A DNA stretch of 64,000 nucleotides from Anthracocystis setariae (Eukaryota > Basidiomycota > Ustilaginomycetes > Ustilaginales > Ustilaginaceae): NCBI GenBank assembly GCA_928724745.1, contig CAKMXJ010000008.1, forward strand, positions 857,622-921,621. The letters are read 5' to 3'. Below are positions 33,134 to 44,627 of this stretch, in pieces. Below the pieces are notes generated by a model. That model saw only the letters and a list, made by a program, of their open reading frames with translations, searched no databases and was not told where the DNA came from. The number at the start of each line of letters is the position of its first letter. The stretch's first letter is position 1. A program made the position numbers and the translations under genes.

Positions 33134-33910
33134 TTATACCATGCAGCCAGCGTTCGTTCGTCGTAGCGCAAAGTTCTCATGGACTCGCAAAAAATACTAA
33201 CTAAGAAGGGTTCTTCCGTTGTTCTTTGCTATCCTTCTCGCTCTACTGTATTGCTGGACTCCATCTCAGGGTTCTTGCCTTTTTGTAGAAGAGACCTTCT
33301 TGGTGGTGCAAATTTTCTTTCTTGTTCGGCTTGACTCAGAAGTATCCAATCAACAAGGCAACAATCGGGAACCTTCCGATGCTGTACCGGTACTGTACCC
33401 AAAACGTCGAATTTTGCTTCACCTCGTTCCGGTTAGTGAGTTGAATCAAATATTATAATACCTTGTCACACATACTACACTACACTACACTACACTACAC
33501 TACACTACTGTACTGTACTGTACTGTACTGTACTGTTTTGTACTGCAGTTGTTTGCGCTACAGTTATCCGAAATGCGGAATGCAATCAATCGCGGATCGG
33601 TTTGCGCCGGACCAACCAGAAGCGGCCAATTATGTTGGATCCGCCAAGAGATTTCCACCCGACTCCTCGGCTTCTTTATATTAATTACCCCACCCTTGAC
33701 CCTTACCTTGCACATCTACTGTAACCTCAAATCTAGTCAATCACGCTTCGCAAAATTGACCGGCCTGCAGTCTCACCGGCGCGCGCACCAGCTTGGATCC
33801 AAACCACGACAATGGCATTTGCTCAACCACTTGACATTACATGGGTCCCACTCGCCGCAGCTCTTATCGTAGCCGGTGCTGTTACCAGCCTACAAAATCT
33901 GCACGCATCG
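33134..33910. other. Spacer between the MITE and the 3' end of VPS27
   Basis: It contains tandem TACAC units (about 33477-33507) directly followed by TACTG units (about 33507-33535). A TATA-like stretch lies near 33676. A small + strand frame starts at 33812 in good context with a hydrophobic N-terminus (residues 10-28), but its C-terminal part lies antisense to VPS27 and it is not accepted as a gene. Confidence 0.4.
33477..33535. repeat. TACAC / TACTG pentanucleotide microsatellite
   Basis: Two adjoining 5-base repeats that differ by one base. The TACTG half is the reverse complement phase of the GTACA run at 9019-9042. Confidence 0.85.
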
Positions 33911-36523
33911 TCAGAATTCAATCAGAGCTGGCTCAGCCGCCGCCTGGTGGCTAACACCGGGGCTCTTGCCCGCCGAGCTGTGCCACATACCCGCCGAGGA
34001 AGGTGGTGCGTTTGTGTACACGCTGGCCAAAGGCGACGTCGACTCGGCTGTGGGTCCTTCGCTTCGTTCATTCTTGAATCCGTTGTCCGGATGGGGCGCT
34101 ACGGGGAACAAGGGCAGGTAGCTTGTATCACCTTTGCTGGGTAGCTGCTGAATGGGTTGCGACGCAGCACGAGTTGCAGCAGGTGATGATGGCTGTGGCT
34201 CGTACTGTTGTCGCGGCTGTTGTGGCTGCTGCCGTTGCTGCGATGTTGGATGATGACCTGGGTATTGCGCTTGTGCGTGCGCATCCTGTGCTCCAGACTC
34301 ATGGTAGCTTTCCGGCTGAGTTGCAGGCAGCACAGCTTGGACTGGAGCCTGGTTCCAACTGCCAGAGGCCGAGGTGTCGGCAGCGACTTTCGAGCTCGTA
34401 ATTGAGTTGTCTCCTTGACCACTGTTTCCTACATTGATGCTGTCACCAGGCGTTAAAATGGAAGCTGCCCCGTTCGCAGCACCGTTCATCGTCCCGCCCG
34501 TGTGTGCTGGCAGTGTTCCTGGCGCACTCATGCGTTCCGCTGTTGGACTGACGGATCCCCCGGCCATTTCGGACGCGGTTCCGGACCCATATCCTGCGCT
34601 GTTGACCGGTGGATGCGACGCTTGGCCAGTTGGCGCATTGGGATAGCCGTAGGCCCCATACTGCGAAGACGCAGGTGCGCGCAAAGGCGATGCCACCCGA
34701 TTCGACTCAACGTAGGCACCGTTGGCGTACGGTTCGACGGCATTGGGCGTGCCGTACGGAGGGTATTGCTGATTTTGTACATGCTGATGTTGCGATGCAT
34801 AATGCGATTGGGCAGCCTCGTCTGCCACATATGGCTGCTGGTGGTGTTGATAGTGCTGCTGCTGCCATGGACCGGGGGCACTGTGGTATTCAGGATAAGC
34901 GCCGACACTGTGCTGGTGTGCCTGCGGATAGTGGGACGAAGGGTTAGCAGGCATGGCTGGATACTGGCCTTCTTGAGCTGGAGCAGGCTGATCGTAGCCG
35001 TAAGCGTAGCTCTGCCGCTGAGCGACAGGGTAGCCGGTTTGCTGATATCCGTTTGCGGGATATGCTTGGGTAGGGCGTGTCATTTGAGCGTCCAGAAGGC
35101 GGTCGTAGAGTCGTACGGCTTCAGTGAGCTTGTCGTGCATCGAAACCAAGACGTTGTGGCGACGGTGACCCTCTTCGAGATTTCTTGCCATACGTGGACG
35201 CGCCGACGAAGCCTTTTCGTACAGTGATTGCGCGGATGGAGGCAGTGGGGCGCCAACGATGCCGCTGCGCTGGGCGTGCGCTTGATGTGCTTGGATGGAT
35301 TGCGAAAATGTGAGGATGTTGTCAACGTCCTGGGGTGCTAGGTCGAGTGAAGGAGGTAGCGGCAATTGGGAGGGCACGGCATTGGCGCCACCGGGAGGTG
35401 CTACGGCGGATTCGGCGAGCGCGTCCGGCGCACTTGGTTGGGGAGGTGCCCAGTCGCGTAGACTGGCAGCGATGGCAGCTGCCAAATCCGGATCATCGTC
35501 GGCGTCGGTGCCTTCGAGAACGCGACCGTTGGAGGCTCTCTGTGCGCTCGGCTGGGAAGCGAATGGCTGGCTGGGGGTAGCGAAAGCTTCAGGACGAGAT
35601 GACTGAGCAGAGGATTCGAGCGAAAGTTTGATAGCCAGAGCAAGGTCGTCCTCCTCCTTCTGGCGTGCCGCAGCGCTGCGCTTGGATTTTGAGCCGGTAG
35701 TCGCTGAGCGTTGGTGACCCACCGAGGCACCGCGGCCCGAGGCAACGTGTCGGGTGGTAGACGAGGTGGAGGAGCCGGCGCTTTTGGAGCGGGAGAGCTT
35801 GGCTGCATTTTTGGGAGGACCTTTGCGGGCATGGCATCCATCGCAGACGCGGACGTCCTGACCGATGCCGAACCAAGGCAACGCCATACTGTGGCTGGAG
35901 CACTGCTGACAGAACACGTTGCCGCAGTTGCGGCAGTGGTGCTTGCGGTTGAAAGTGGTGAAAGCGGTGCGGCAGCGCATACACACCTCGCCATCCACCC
36001 ACTCGGGCGCGGTGAGCGTCTCGACGAGAGCAGCAGATGCGACGGTGTTGGGATCGAGCGGCGGGAACTCGAACTTGGAGTCTGCTTTGAGTTGGTTGTA
36101 CACATCGGTGATGTAGCCCATCTGAGCAGGCCTGGCTTGTGCGATTTGAGACCAGTTCTGAATCAAACCGAGAGCTTTTGCCTTGACGTCGTTGTTGACA
36201 CCGGCAGGATTGCGGAGAACCGAGACTAGGTTGTCCATGAAGTCGCGAGAGGCTACTTCCTGAAGAAAGTGGTCGCCGCCGTTCTTGATGCAGATGTCGG
36301 TGAGACCAAGGGCAAGGAGCACGACGTTGGGATTCTTGTGGCTAACACGTCGCTTGAGCACCTGCATGGCTTGTTTGGATGGCACTTGCTTGGCTCGAAC
36401 CTGGTCGCAAATTTCGAGGTTGAGAGCAATGTCTTCCGAACCAACGGGCAAGAGCTCTGAAGTGGCCTTTTCGACCTGCTCCGTGAAGGCGTCGGCGCCC
36501 CATGCTGACCAGAGTGCCGACAT
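33911..36523 (-). CDS. VPS27: VPS27, ESCRT-0 endosomal sorting protein
   Basis: Vps27 is the ESCRT-0 subunit that binds PI3P and ubiquitinated cargo on endosomes and starts multivesicular-body sorting. The 870-residue product has a VHS domain (residues 1-150) and a FYVE zinc finger from C181 to C230 with the PI3P-binding signature RKHHCRNCG. Two ubiquitin-interacting motifs follow, near 289-306 (EEDDLALAIKLSLESS) and 343-358 (DDPDLAAAIAASLRDW). Next comes a helical GAT-like segment, then a long Gln/Pro/Tyr-rich low-complexity region. The C-terminus PALIEF is a clathrin-box-like motif, as in yeast Vps27. No intron is needed. It is divergent from RPB1 with a 2-kb spacer. The assignment is secure from the domain order. 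Confidence 0.96.
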   Translation of the reverse strand: MSALWSAWGADAFTEQVEKATSELLPVGSEDIALNLEICDQVRAKQVPSKQAMQVLKRRVSHKNPNVVLLALGLTDICIKNGGDHFLQEVASRDFMDNLVSVLRNPAGVNNDVKAKALGLIQNWSQIAQARPAQMGYITDVYNQLKADSKFEFPPLDPNTVASAALVETLTAPEWVDGEVCMRCRTAFTTFNRKHHCRNCGNVFCQQCSSHSMALPWFGIGQDVRVCDGCHARKGPPKNAAKLSRSKSAGSSTSSTTRHVASGRGASVGHQRSATTGSKSKRSAAARQKEEDDLALAIKLSLESSAQSSRPEAFATPSQPFASQPSAQRASNGRVLEGTDADDDPDLAAAIAASLRDWAPPQPSAPDALAESAVAPPGGANAVPSQLPLPPSLDLAPQDVDNILTFSQSIQAHQAHAQRSGIVGAPLPPSAQSLYEKASSARPRMARNLEEGHRRHNVLVSMHDKLTEAVRLYDRLLDAQMTRPTQAYPANGYQQTGYPVAQRQSYAYGYDQPAPAQEGQYPAMPANPSSHYPQAHQHSVGAYPEYHSAPGPWQQQHYQHHQQPYVADEAAQSHYASQHQHVQNQQYPPYGTPNAVEPYANGAYVESNRVASPLRAPASSQYGAYGYPNAPTGQASHPPVNSAGYGSGTASEMAGGSVSPTAERMSAPGTLPAHTGGTMNGAANGAASILTPGDSINVGNSGQGDNSITSSKVAADTSASGSWNQAPVQAVLPATQPESYHESGAQDAHAQAQYPGHHPTSQQRQQPQQPRQQYEPQPSSPAATRAASQPIQQLPSKGDTSYLPLFPVAPHPDNGFKNERSEGPTAESTSPLASVYTNAPPSSAGMWHSSAGKSPGVSHQAAAEPALIEF

Positions 36524-38572
36524 GACGGGGCACCCGTTCTAGCGAGTAACAGTTGAGGAACGAGTGTGGGGTGATGGGATGCAGTTTGTTGCTTGCCACG
36601 TCCAAGCGATGGGGCCGTACCGCGCCGTAGCAAGGAGGAGAGGGTTCGAAAAGAGTTGGTATCTCGACGTTCAGACGGTCCGAACAGGTGGTGGCGATGA
36701 TGGTGATAGCGTGAGGTCAAGTCGGCCCAACTTTTCGTCGACAGGGCTGCCCTTGGAATGATTCGATACGATGTGAAGAGGAGAGAAGAGAAGGAAAGAA
36801 AAGAAAAGAAAGGAGCAAAGGAGCAAGTGTGGAGTGTGGATCGAATCCAATCCGTCACTCTACCACTACTGTTATTATACACTACTGCTTCTCTGCTGCT
36901 GCTGCTGCGCTGTGTTTGTTTGGCAGATAGGCAGGGAGGGTTCCTTACGCTCAGCTGTGCCTTGACGCACACAAGCTGCAGCCGCGCCACGAGTTTCATC
37001 GCTCTCATCAGGGTTCGTGCCCAACTGCCTCGAGTCGTTTTCGTAGAGTTGGGACCTCTGCTGAATCAAGTCGGAAATCACACTCCACATAGATTCATTC
37101 CACTTGCTCAGCCAACTTGCAAACAATGTTAGAACTCAACATATAACAAAATGAATAATCAAAGAAAAGCAGTCGATCACAGTTTGTTCAAATTCCAAAA
37201 CGCAATTTCCGATATCATTAATTCAATTCAATTCTATTCAATTCGAATTCGCTTGAAAATGGCGAGGGTATCAGGTTAAATGAAGTACAAATCAAAAACA
37301 CGAGTTGGCTGAGTAGCAGTAGAGTAGAGTAGTGCTGTGAGAGCTGCCTGCTCTGCTGCTTTTGCCAACTTTTTTTTTTTTTTTTTTTTTTTTTTTGGCG
37401 GCCAAAAAGGCGCGCTCTCTCTCTCTCTCTCTCTCAAAAAAAAAAAAAAAAAGGATGGGAGACAAGAGAAGAAGAGCAGCACAGAACAGGAAGCGCGCGC
37501 CAGCTCTCTGTCTCTGTCTCTGTGTCTCTTGAGCTCATCAGCCCATCAGCCAATCGACCCGACCGATCCAATCAGTCGGCCGCCTTTGTTGGCAGCCACT
37601 TTTGCACATTTCCACACGTTGTTGCTCACCGTCGCCAGTCATCTTCCTCGCCTTGCCCCCCCCTCGTCCCCCTCGCCCCTCGCCCGTCGTCGTCGCCGCC
37701 ATCGTTTCCACCATCCACCATTCATTTTTTCGTCCTTGATCACCTCAATCTCTTCATTCTTTCTTCCCTGTGGATCCTTGCCGACAGCTTCTTTGACGTG
37801 GCCAGCACATCAACATCTTTTCCGACACATCCAATCCGGCCATCGCTGTTGCCTTAGGCATTTACACATTTTCATTCCTTGACCTGTCTCGTTTCGCTTC
37901 GTTTCGTCTCGTGCCGTCCCGCTGCTCTCCTCACACGGCTCCGACTCGAGGCATTCAAAAAACAAAGGGTTCTGAACCGTTCTCACACCAACTTCCTTCA
38001 GCTCCCTTCTGCAGCCCTGCAACTCGGCAACCGTCTCTGTGGCACAGCAGAACACATCTTGCCTACCGCACGCTCGCCCGTTTCCCTTCGACTCTCTCCT
38101 CCCTTCTTGCGTCTCGTCGTCCGACCACCTCATACATGCCCCGCATCTGATCCGATCCAGCGACATCCATTCCTGTGGAGATTCGCCAACAAGTCTGCGT
38201 CTCGACACCAGACTTGCCGCCAGAAGGCTCATCCCATCTTGACTTCGCCTCCTTGTCTATTCTAGCCTCGGCGTTCCGATCTATACCAAAAAAAAACATC
38301 GATATCGAGCCGCTGACTCGCCGTTTCGCCTAGCGTCATTCGTTGCATCATCTTCAGCATCCTTTCAATCTCGGTCAGATCCTTGTTCTGCTCCGTCCCC
38401 TCGTGTCTTGCAAGCCGCTCAGCAGGTTGCCACCCTGGTATTCAGCAAATCAAGCTTAGTCAGCGACACTTCGTCCGTTCGCATTCTAGCTTCGGCCGTC
38501 TACCACGTCTCTCGACCAGCAGCGATCGCAACAACACATCCAGCCACACTCGAAGCGCCGTGCTGATTTACC
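36524..38572. promoter_or_regulatory. Divergent VPS27/RPB1 promoter region
   Basis: These 2.05 kb carry no supported gene. A T27 tract (37370-37396), a CT run (about 37413-37434) and an A17 tract (about 37436-37452) sit together. From 37500 to 38570 the + strand is strongly C/T-rich, fitting a long RPB1 leader. GTTTCG/GTTCCG-type short repeats occur near 37890-37915. Confidence 0.5.
37370..37452. repeat. Poly(T), CT and poly(A) tracts in close series
   Basis: A T27 run, a short GC-rich gap, a CT dinucleotide run and an A run follow each other. The T and A tracts could pair as a hairpin. It is located upstream of the RPB1 leader. Confidence 0.8.
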
Positions 38573-41500
38573 ATGAGTGCTCAGGCCGGTCAATCTTTCG
38601 CTCATTCCACTGCACCCATCCGCCCTGTGCGTGAGGTGCAGTTCGGCATCTTGAGTCCCGAAGAGATTGTAGGTACCTGCACCATTCTCGTTCCCAGCCC
38701 CAGTTTCTGATCCTCTCCGTGGTTGCTGCAACTGAGAGTCGCACCAAGCTTCGCATCCAGATCATCCCAGACACCTTGCCAAATACGCCAAATGCGGATT
38801 GCTGACAATGTTTGCCTTTGGCCTCCTTTCCCTGCTCTACCGTCTGCACTGCGCCCACCTCGCTTCTGCCAACCTTTCAGCGTGCCATCTCGGTTTGCAA
38901 GATCGAAGTGCCCGAAGTCAAGGATGAGGCTGGTAAGCCCAGGATCGGTGGTCTGTCCGACCCACGCCTCGGTACGCTCGACAGGAATTACAAGTGTCAG
39001 ACATGCGGCGAAGGTCACCAAGAGTGTCCAGGACACTTTGGTCACATTGATCTCGCCAAGCCTGTCTTCCACATCGGTTACCTCGGCAAGGTCAAGAAGA
39101 TCCTCGAGTGCGTCTGCTTCCACTGCGGTAAGCTCAAAGCCGACGTCGTCACCGACCCGGTTTTCGATCAGATCGTCAAAGCAACCCGCGGAAGTCGAAA
39201 GCGCCGATTCCAGCGTGTCTGGGAGTACTGCTCCAAAAAGTTGATCTGCGAGGCAGATGATCCCAAGGAAGACGACGAGATGGGCTTTGAAGAGCAGTCC
39301 AAGCCTGGTCACGGAGGTTGTGGTCGTGTTCAGCCCAACATCCGTCGAGAAGGCCTCAAGCTCTTTACTCAATGGAAAAAGGGCAAGGGCGAAGATGAAG
39401 ATGGCGAGGAGTCGGCCATCGCTCAGGCCGAAAAGCGTCCCTTGCCAGCATCCGAGGCGCATACCATCCTCAAGAAGATGTCGAGCGAGGATATCGCCGT
39501 GCTCGGTCTGTCGGAAGAAAACGCGCGTCCGGACTGGATGATCCTCACTGTCCTTCCCGTCCCTCCGCCGCCGGTCAGGCCATCGGTACAAGACGGTGGA
39601 GAAGATGACTTGACCTACAAGCTCGCCGATGTGATTCGCGCCAACGCCACACTCAAAAAGATGGAACAGGAAGGCACGCCAGCACATATCTTGGCCGACT
39701 TCGAGCAGCTGCTGCAGTTCCACTGCGCCACCTTCATGGACAACGACATCGCGGGTCAACCGCAGGCTATGCAGTCGAGTGGCAGGCCGATCAAGTCGAT
39801 CCGTGCGCGTCTGAAGGGCAAGGAGGGTCGTTTGCGAGGCAACTTGATGGGTAAGCGTGTCAATTTCTCGGCACGTACCGTCATTACCGGAGACCCTCTT
39901 CTCGAACTCGACGAGGTCGGTGTTCCCAAGTCGATCGCCCGCAATCTCACGTACCCGGAGCGAGTCACTCCCTACAACAGAGCATGGCTTTCCGAACTCG
40001 TCCGCAACGGTCCCAACGATTACCCCGGTGCCAAGTACGTCATCCGCGATACAGGCGAGCGTATCGACTTGAAGTACAACCGACGCAGCGACATGGCTCT
40101 GCAGCCTGGATGGATCGTCGAGCGTCATCTCAAGGACGGCGACTACGTGCTCTTCAACCGTCAGCCTTCGTTGCACAAGATGTCCATGATGTCGCACAGG
40201 ATCAAGCTCATGGACTACTCGACCTTCCGTCTCAACCTCAGTGTCACGCCGCCGTACAACGCCGATTTCGATGGTGACGAGATGAACCTGCACGTACCTC
40301 AGAGCGAAGAGACGCGTGCCGAGCTCTCGCAGATCGCATGGGTGCCGCGTCAGATCGTTTCGCCCCAGGCCAACAAGCCGGTCATGGGCATCGTCCAGGA
40401 CACGCTCTGCGGTATCCGCAAGTTCTCGTTGCGAGACTGTCTGCTCGACTACCACCAGGTCCAGCAAGTGTTGCTGTGGGTCGCCGACTGGGACGGCGTG
40501 GTCCCCATGCCGTGCATCCTCAAGCCGAAGCCGTACTGGTCTGGCAAGCAGATCCTGTCCATGTGCATCCCCAAAGGTATCAACGTCTTCTTGGACAAGG
40601 ACAAGGGTCTCAAGAACAACTTTGTCAACGATGACGGTGTCTACATCGAGAACGGTGAGATCATGTACGGTGTCATCAACAAGAAGGTCGTTGGTGCCTC
40701 TGCGGGTGGTCTCATTCACATCATCTTCCGAGAGAAAGGTCCAGTGGTCTGTAAGCGCTTCTTCTCCGGGGTGCAGCGCGTAGTCAACTTCTGGCTTCTG
40801 CACAATGGGTTTTCCATCGGCATCGGCGATACGGTGGCTGACAAGGCCACCACGGACAGCATCAACCAGACGATCGTGGCGGCTAAGGCGGCGGTCATGG
40901 ACTACATCAAGTATGCCAGGCACGATTGGCTCAAGGTCGAAGCTGGTATGACGCTGCGCGAGTCGTTCGAATCCAACGTCAATCGTGTGCTCAACCAGGC
41001 CCGTGACGATGTCGGCAACCACGCCGAGGCCAGTCTTCCGGATTTCAACAACGTCAAGCAGATGGTGGTTTCTGGCTCCAAGGGTTCCTTTATCAACATC
41101 TCGCAGATGTCCGCCTGCGTTGGTCAACAGTCCGTCGAGGGTAAGCGTATTCCCTTCGGGTTCCGCCATCGCAGTCTTCCTCACTTCACCAAGGACGATT
41201 TCACTCCCGAATCGCGTGGTTTCGTTGAGAACTCGTATCTGCGTGGTCTCACGGCCCAGGAGTTCTTCTTCCACGCCATGGCTGGTCGCGAGGGTCTCAT
41301 TGATACGGCCGTCAAGACTGCCGAGACGGGTTACATCCAGCGTCGATTGGTCAAGGCGCTTGAAGACGTTATGGTATGTTACGATGGAACTGTCCGTAAT
41401 TCCACCAACAACGTCATTCAATTCGCTTACGGTGAGGACGGTATCGACGGTGCTCAAGTCGAGACTCAGACCCTGTTGACTCTCAAGCTCAACGATGCCG

Positions 41501-44109
41501 ACTTCCGCCACATGTTCCGGGTCGACCTGCACGATGGCGGATTCAAGAAGGGTTCGCTGCGCCCCGGCCTTGGCGATTGGTCGCAAGAGCTCCAAGATCT
41601 CCTCGACGAAGAATTTGCGCAGCTCGAGTTCGACCGGAACCTGCTCCGCACTGAAATCTTCCAGTCGGATCAGGTACAGGTTCGTCTCCCAATGAACGTT
41701 GCACGCCTTGTGCTCAACGCCCAGCAGATCTTCCACGTTGACCCGCGCAAGCCCACCGATCTGTCGCCGGCCGAGATCATCATCGGTCTGCGTGAGGTGC
41801 TGGACCGCCTCGTTGTCATCCGAGGTGACGATCCCATCTCGCGCGAGGCGCAGATGAACGCCACGCTGCTCTTCAAGATCCATCTGCGTTCCTACTTGTG
41901 CTCCAAGATGGTCATCGAGCAGCACCACATCAACAAGGAGGCCTGGGAGTGGATCCTCGGCGAAATCGAGGGTCAGTTCGCCCGATCCGTTGCCAACCCG
42001 GGTGAGATGTGCGGTACGCTGGCAGCGCAGAGTATCGGAGAGCCGGCGACGCAGATGACGCTCAACACCTTCCATTACGCCGGTGTGTCGAGTAAGAACG
42101 TCACGTTGGGTGTTCCTCGTCTGAAGGAGATCATCAACTGCGCCGAAAACATCAAGACACCCTCGGTGACGGTGTACTTGACCGAGCAGTACAGCCAGTC
42201 CCAGGAGTCGGCCAAGGTCATCCAGACCGCACTGGCGCACACAACGCTTCAGACCGTCACTTCGGCTGTCGAGGTTCACTACGATCCCGATCCGTCGGCC
42301 ACGGTGATCGAGGAGGACAAGGACTTCGTCGAGGCCTTCTTCGCCATCCCTGACGAGGAGGTCGAGGCCTCGCTCGAGCGCCAGTCTCCCTGGTTGCTGC
42401 GTCTCGAGCTTGATCGTGCTCAGATGCTCGACAAGAATTTGACCATGGCCGATGTTGCCTCCAAGATCAGCGCCATGTTCGGTCAGGACATCTTTGTGAT
42501 GCACTCCGAAGACAACGCCGAAAACCTCATCTTGCGTATCCGTGTCGTCGACAATGATCCCGAGAAGGAGGCTCAAGGCGAAGAGGAAATCTTCCTCAAG
42601 AACCTGGCTTCGCAGATGCTGGCCGAGATCGACCTCAAGGGTATCAAGGGCATCCAGAAGGTCTACATTGTCCAGCAAGACAACAAGACCCGACGCATCG
42701 ATCCGTTCACAGGCGACTGGCGCACTGTCTCCGAGTGGGTGCTCGAGACCGACGGAAGCAACCTCGCTGAGGTCCTCGCGGTTGAAGGCGTGGATGCTGT
42801 GCGAACGAGCTGCAACAACCCCGTCGAAATCTTCCGCGTGTTCGGTATCGAGGCTGCGCGAAACTCGTTGCTCAAGGAAACCCGAGCCGTTATCGAGTTC
42901 GACGGTTCGTACGTCAATTACCGTCACTTGGCGCTGTTGTGTGACATCATGACGAGTCAGGGAGCCTTGATGGCCATCACGCGTCACGGCATCAACCGCA
43001 CAAACCAGGGTGCGCTTATGAGGTGTACCTTCGAGGAGACGGTCGAGCTCTTGATCGAGGCTGCCTCGATGGGCGACATCGATGACTGCAAGGGTGTAGC
43101 CCAGAATGTGCTGCTCGGACAGATGGCACCCATGGGCACGGGTGCTTTCGATCTCAATCTGGACCTGGACATGCTCAAAGATACCATCGTCAACCACGCC
43201 TTGCCCTACGACACGCTCCTCTCGTCTCGCGCTCTGGATGCGGCCGGTGGCAAGACCCCAGGCGCCATGACGCCGTACGACTCGAGCTCGCCAGCTTTGG
43301 ACGACGCCTTCCGTGTTCACGAGCAGGCCATGTTCAGTCCTCTCGCGCAGACCGGAGGCGACGAGGGTGGATACACCGACTATCTCCTCGCTGGAACCAG
43401 TCCGATGCGTACCCCGTTGGGCGCACAAAGCCCCGCAGGTTACGGTTTCTCGCCTGTCTCGCCTGGCTACGTCCCCACCTCGCCGGGCTACGCCACCTCG
43501 CCTGCCGGCGCTCTTGGTGGCATGAGCCCTTGGACCGGAAACATGGGTGCCACGTCGCCGGCATACAGTCCCACCTCGCCGCGCATCTTCGGTGGTGCAA
43601 CCAGTCCGTCGTACTCGCCGACTTCGCCGAGCTACAGTCCTGCCTCGCCGAACTACTCGCCGTCGAGCCCTGCTGGCGCCGGCTATTCGCCTACCAGCCC
43701 GGCGGGTCGCTACGGCGCGGCAACAAGCCCGCAGTACTCGCCCGCTTCGCCCAAGTTTTCGCCGATGAGTCCCAACTACAGTCCAGCAAGTCCGGCGTAT
43801 ACGCCCACCTCGCCTGTATACTCGCCCACCTCGCCAGCGATGGCTGGTCGTGGCGGTGCCAAGGGCTTTAGTCCCGTTTCCCCGGCTTACTCGCCTACCT
43901 CTCCTCAGTACTCACCTGCTTCGCCGGCATTCTCGCCAACATCCCCTCAGTACTCACCGGCCTCTCCTCAGTACTCGCCGACGTCCCCGCAGTACTCGCC
44001 GACCAGTCCAGTGATGGGTGGTGGACCGAGTGCGGCAGGTTCGGGTGCGGGAGGTGCTGCTTCGCCCCGTCGCAGTCGCATGTCGAACAAGCCTGCTTGG
44101 CAGCGCTGA
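38573..44109 (+). CDS. RPB1: RNA polymerase II largest subunit RPB1 (two exons)
   Basis: This is the catalytic subunit of RNA polymerase II, 1774 residues after splicing. Exon 1 (38573-38668) gives [33 protein letters not shown] 212-bp intron (38669-38880, GTAGGT...TTTCAG) precedes [13 protein letters not shown], restoring the conserved N-terminus. Visible hallmarks are the clamp zinc cysteines [17 protein letters not shown] (about 71-87), the Mg-binding loop [12 protein letters not shown] (about 491-502) and the trigger-loop stretch [16 protein letters not shown] (about 1084). A C-terminal domain starts near 1551 with 19 recognisable YSPxSPx heptads mixed with Gly/Ala spacers, ending in [11 protein letters not shown]. 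Seventh positions are rarely Ser. A 1608-residue antisense frame at 38602-43428 is a compositional shadow. Confidence 0.97.
38669..38880 (+). other. RPB1 intron 1
   Basis: The donor GTAGGT and acceptor TTTCAG bound 212 bases. Exon 1 is 96 bases, so the frame is kept, and the junction ...SPEEI/RAISV... matches the conserved RPB1 start. A GT four bases downstream would break the frame. Confidence 0.85.
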
Positions 44110-44627
44110 TTGGGTGGAGGAGCATCTCTGACTCGACCTGATCTCTCTGCCTCTACGGTCGGGAACCATCCGAACGCGAAACTCATTCCAAATTACATTT
44201 AACTACATCGCAGCATCACCCCCCTTTTCTTCACCCAGAAACGATACTTAGCTCCGCTAAAAGCATGTATCAAACCAAAAATCAGGATCACCACAGTCCA
44301 TAAAGTACAGAACGTCCCTTGTACCATTGCGTGCGTGTCATCGCTAGAGTGTGCAGTGTGCCTGGTGGACTTGCGTACTTGAATGTCGATGTTGCGGTGG
44401 GCTGTGTGGGCTTGGAAGTCGGGGGTTGACGTCGTGAATGTGTGCTGCTGCTGCTGCGATTTGACGGGATCGCTATGGTCACCTTCGGCAGTTCATGGTC
44501 GTGGGATGTTCTAGACGAATCGGTGGCATTGACGAAAAGCACTGCACAGGTACTGTACAAACACCAGAACCTCGTTGGCTCTACCTTCGTCTCCCTTGCC
44601 TTGGCACAAAGCAGGGAGCCGCGACGA
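44110..44627. other. Convergent spacer downstream of RPB1
   Basis: This is 518 bases between the 3' ends of RPB1 and the unknown minus-strand gene. It has a TGCTGC triplet run near 44441-44456 and a GGTACTGTAC motif near 44549. No gene is seen. Confidence 0.5.

Noticed and set aside
33812..34144. Small + strand gene with hydrophobic N-terminus near the VPS27 3' end
   Set aside because: Good start context and a TATA-like element upstream, but two thirds of it is antisense to VPS27 and turns Arg-rich; no independent support.
38602..43428. 1608-codon open frame antisense to RPB1
   Set aside because: It mirrors RPB1 exon 2, has no recognisable domain, and reflects the absence of CTA, TTA and TCA codons in a GC3-rich gene.
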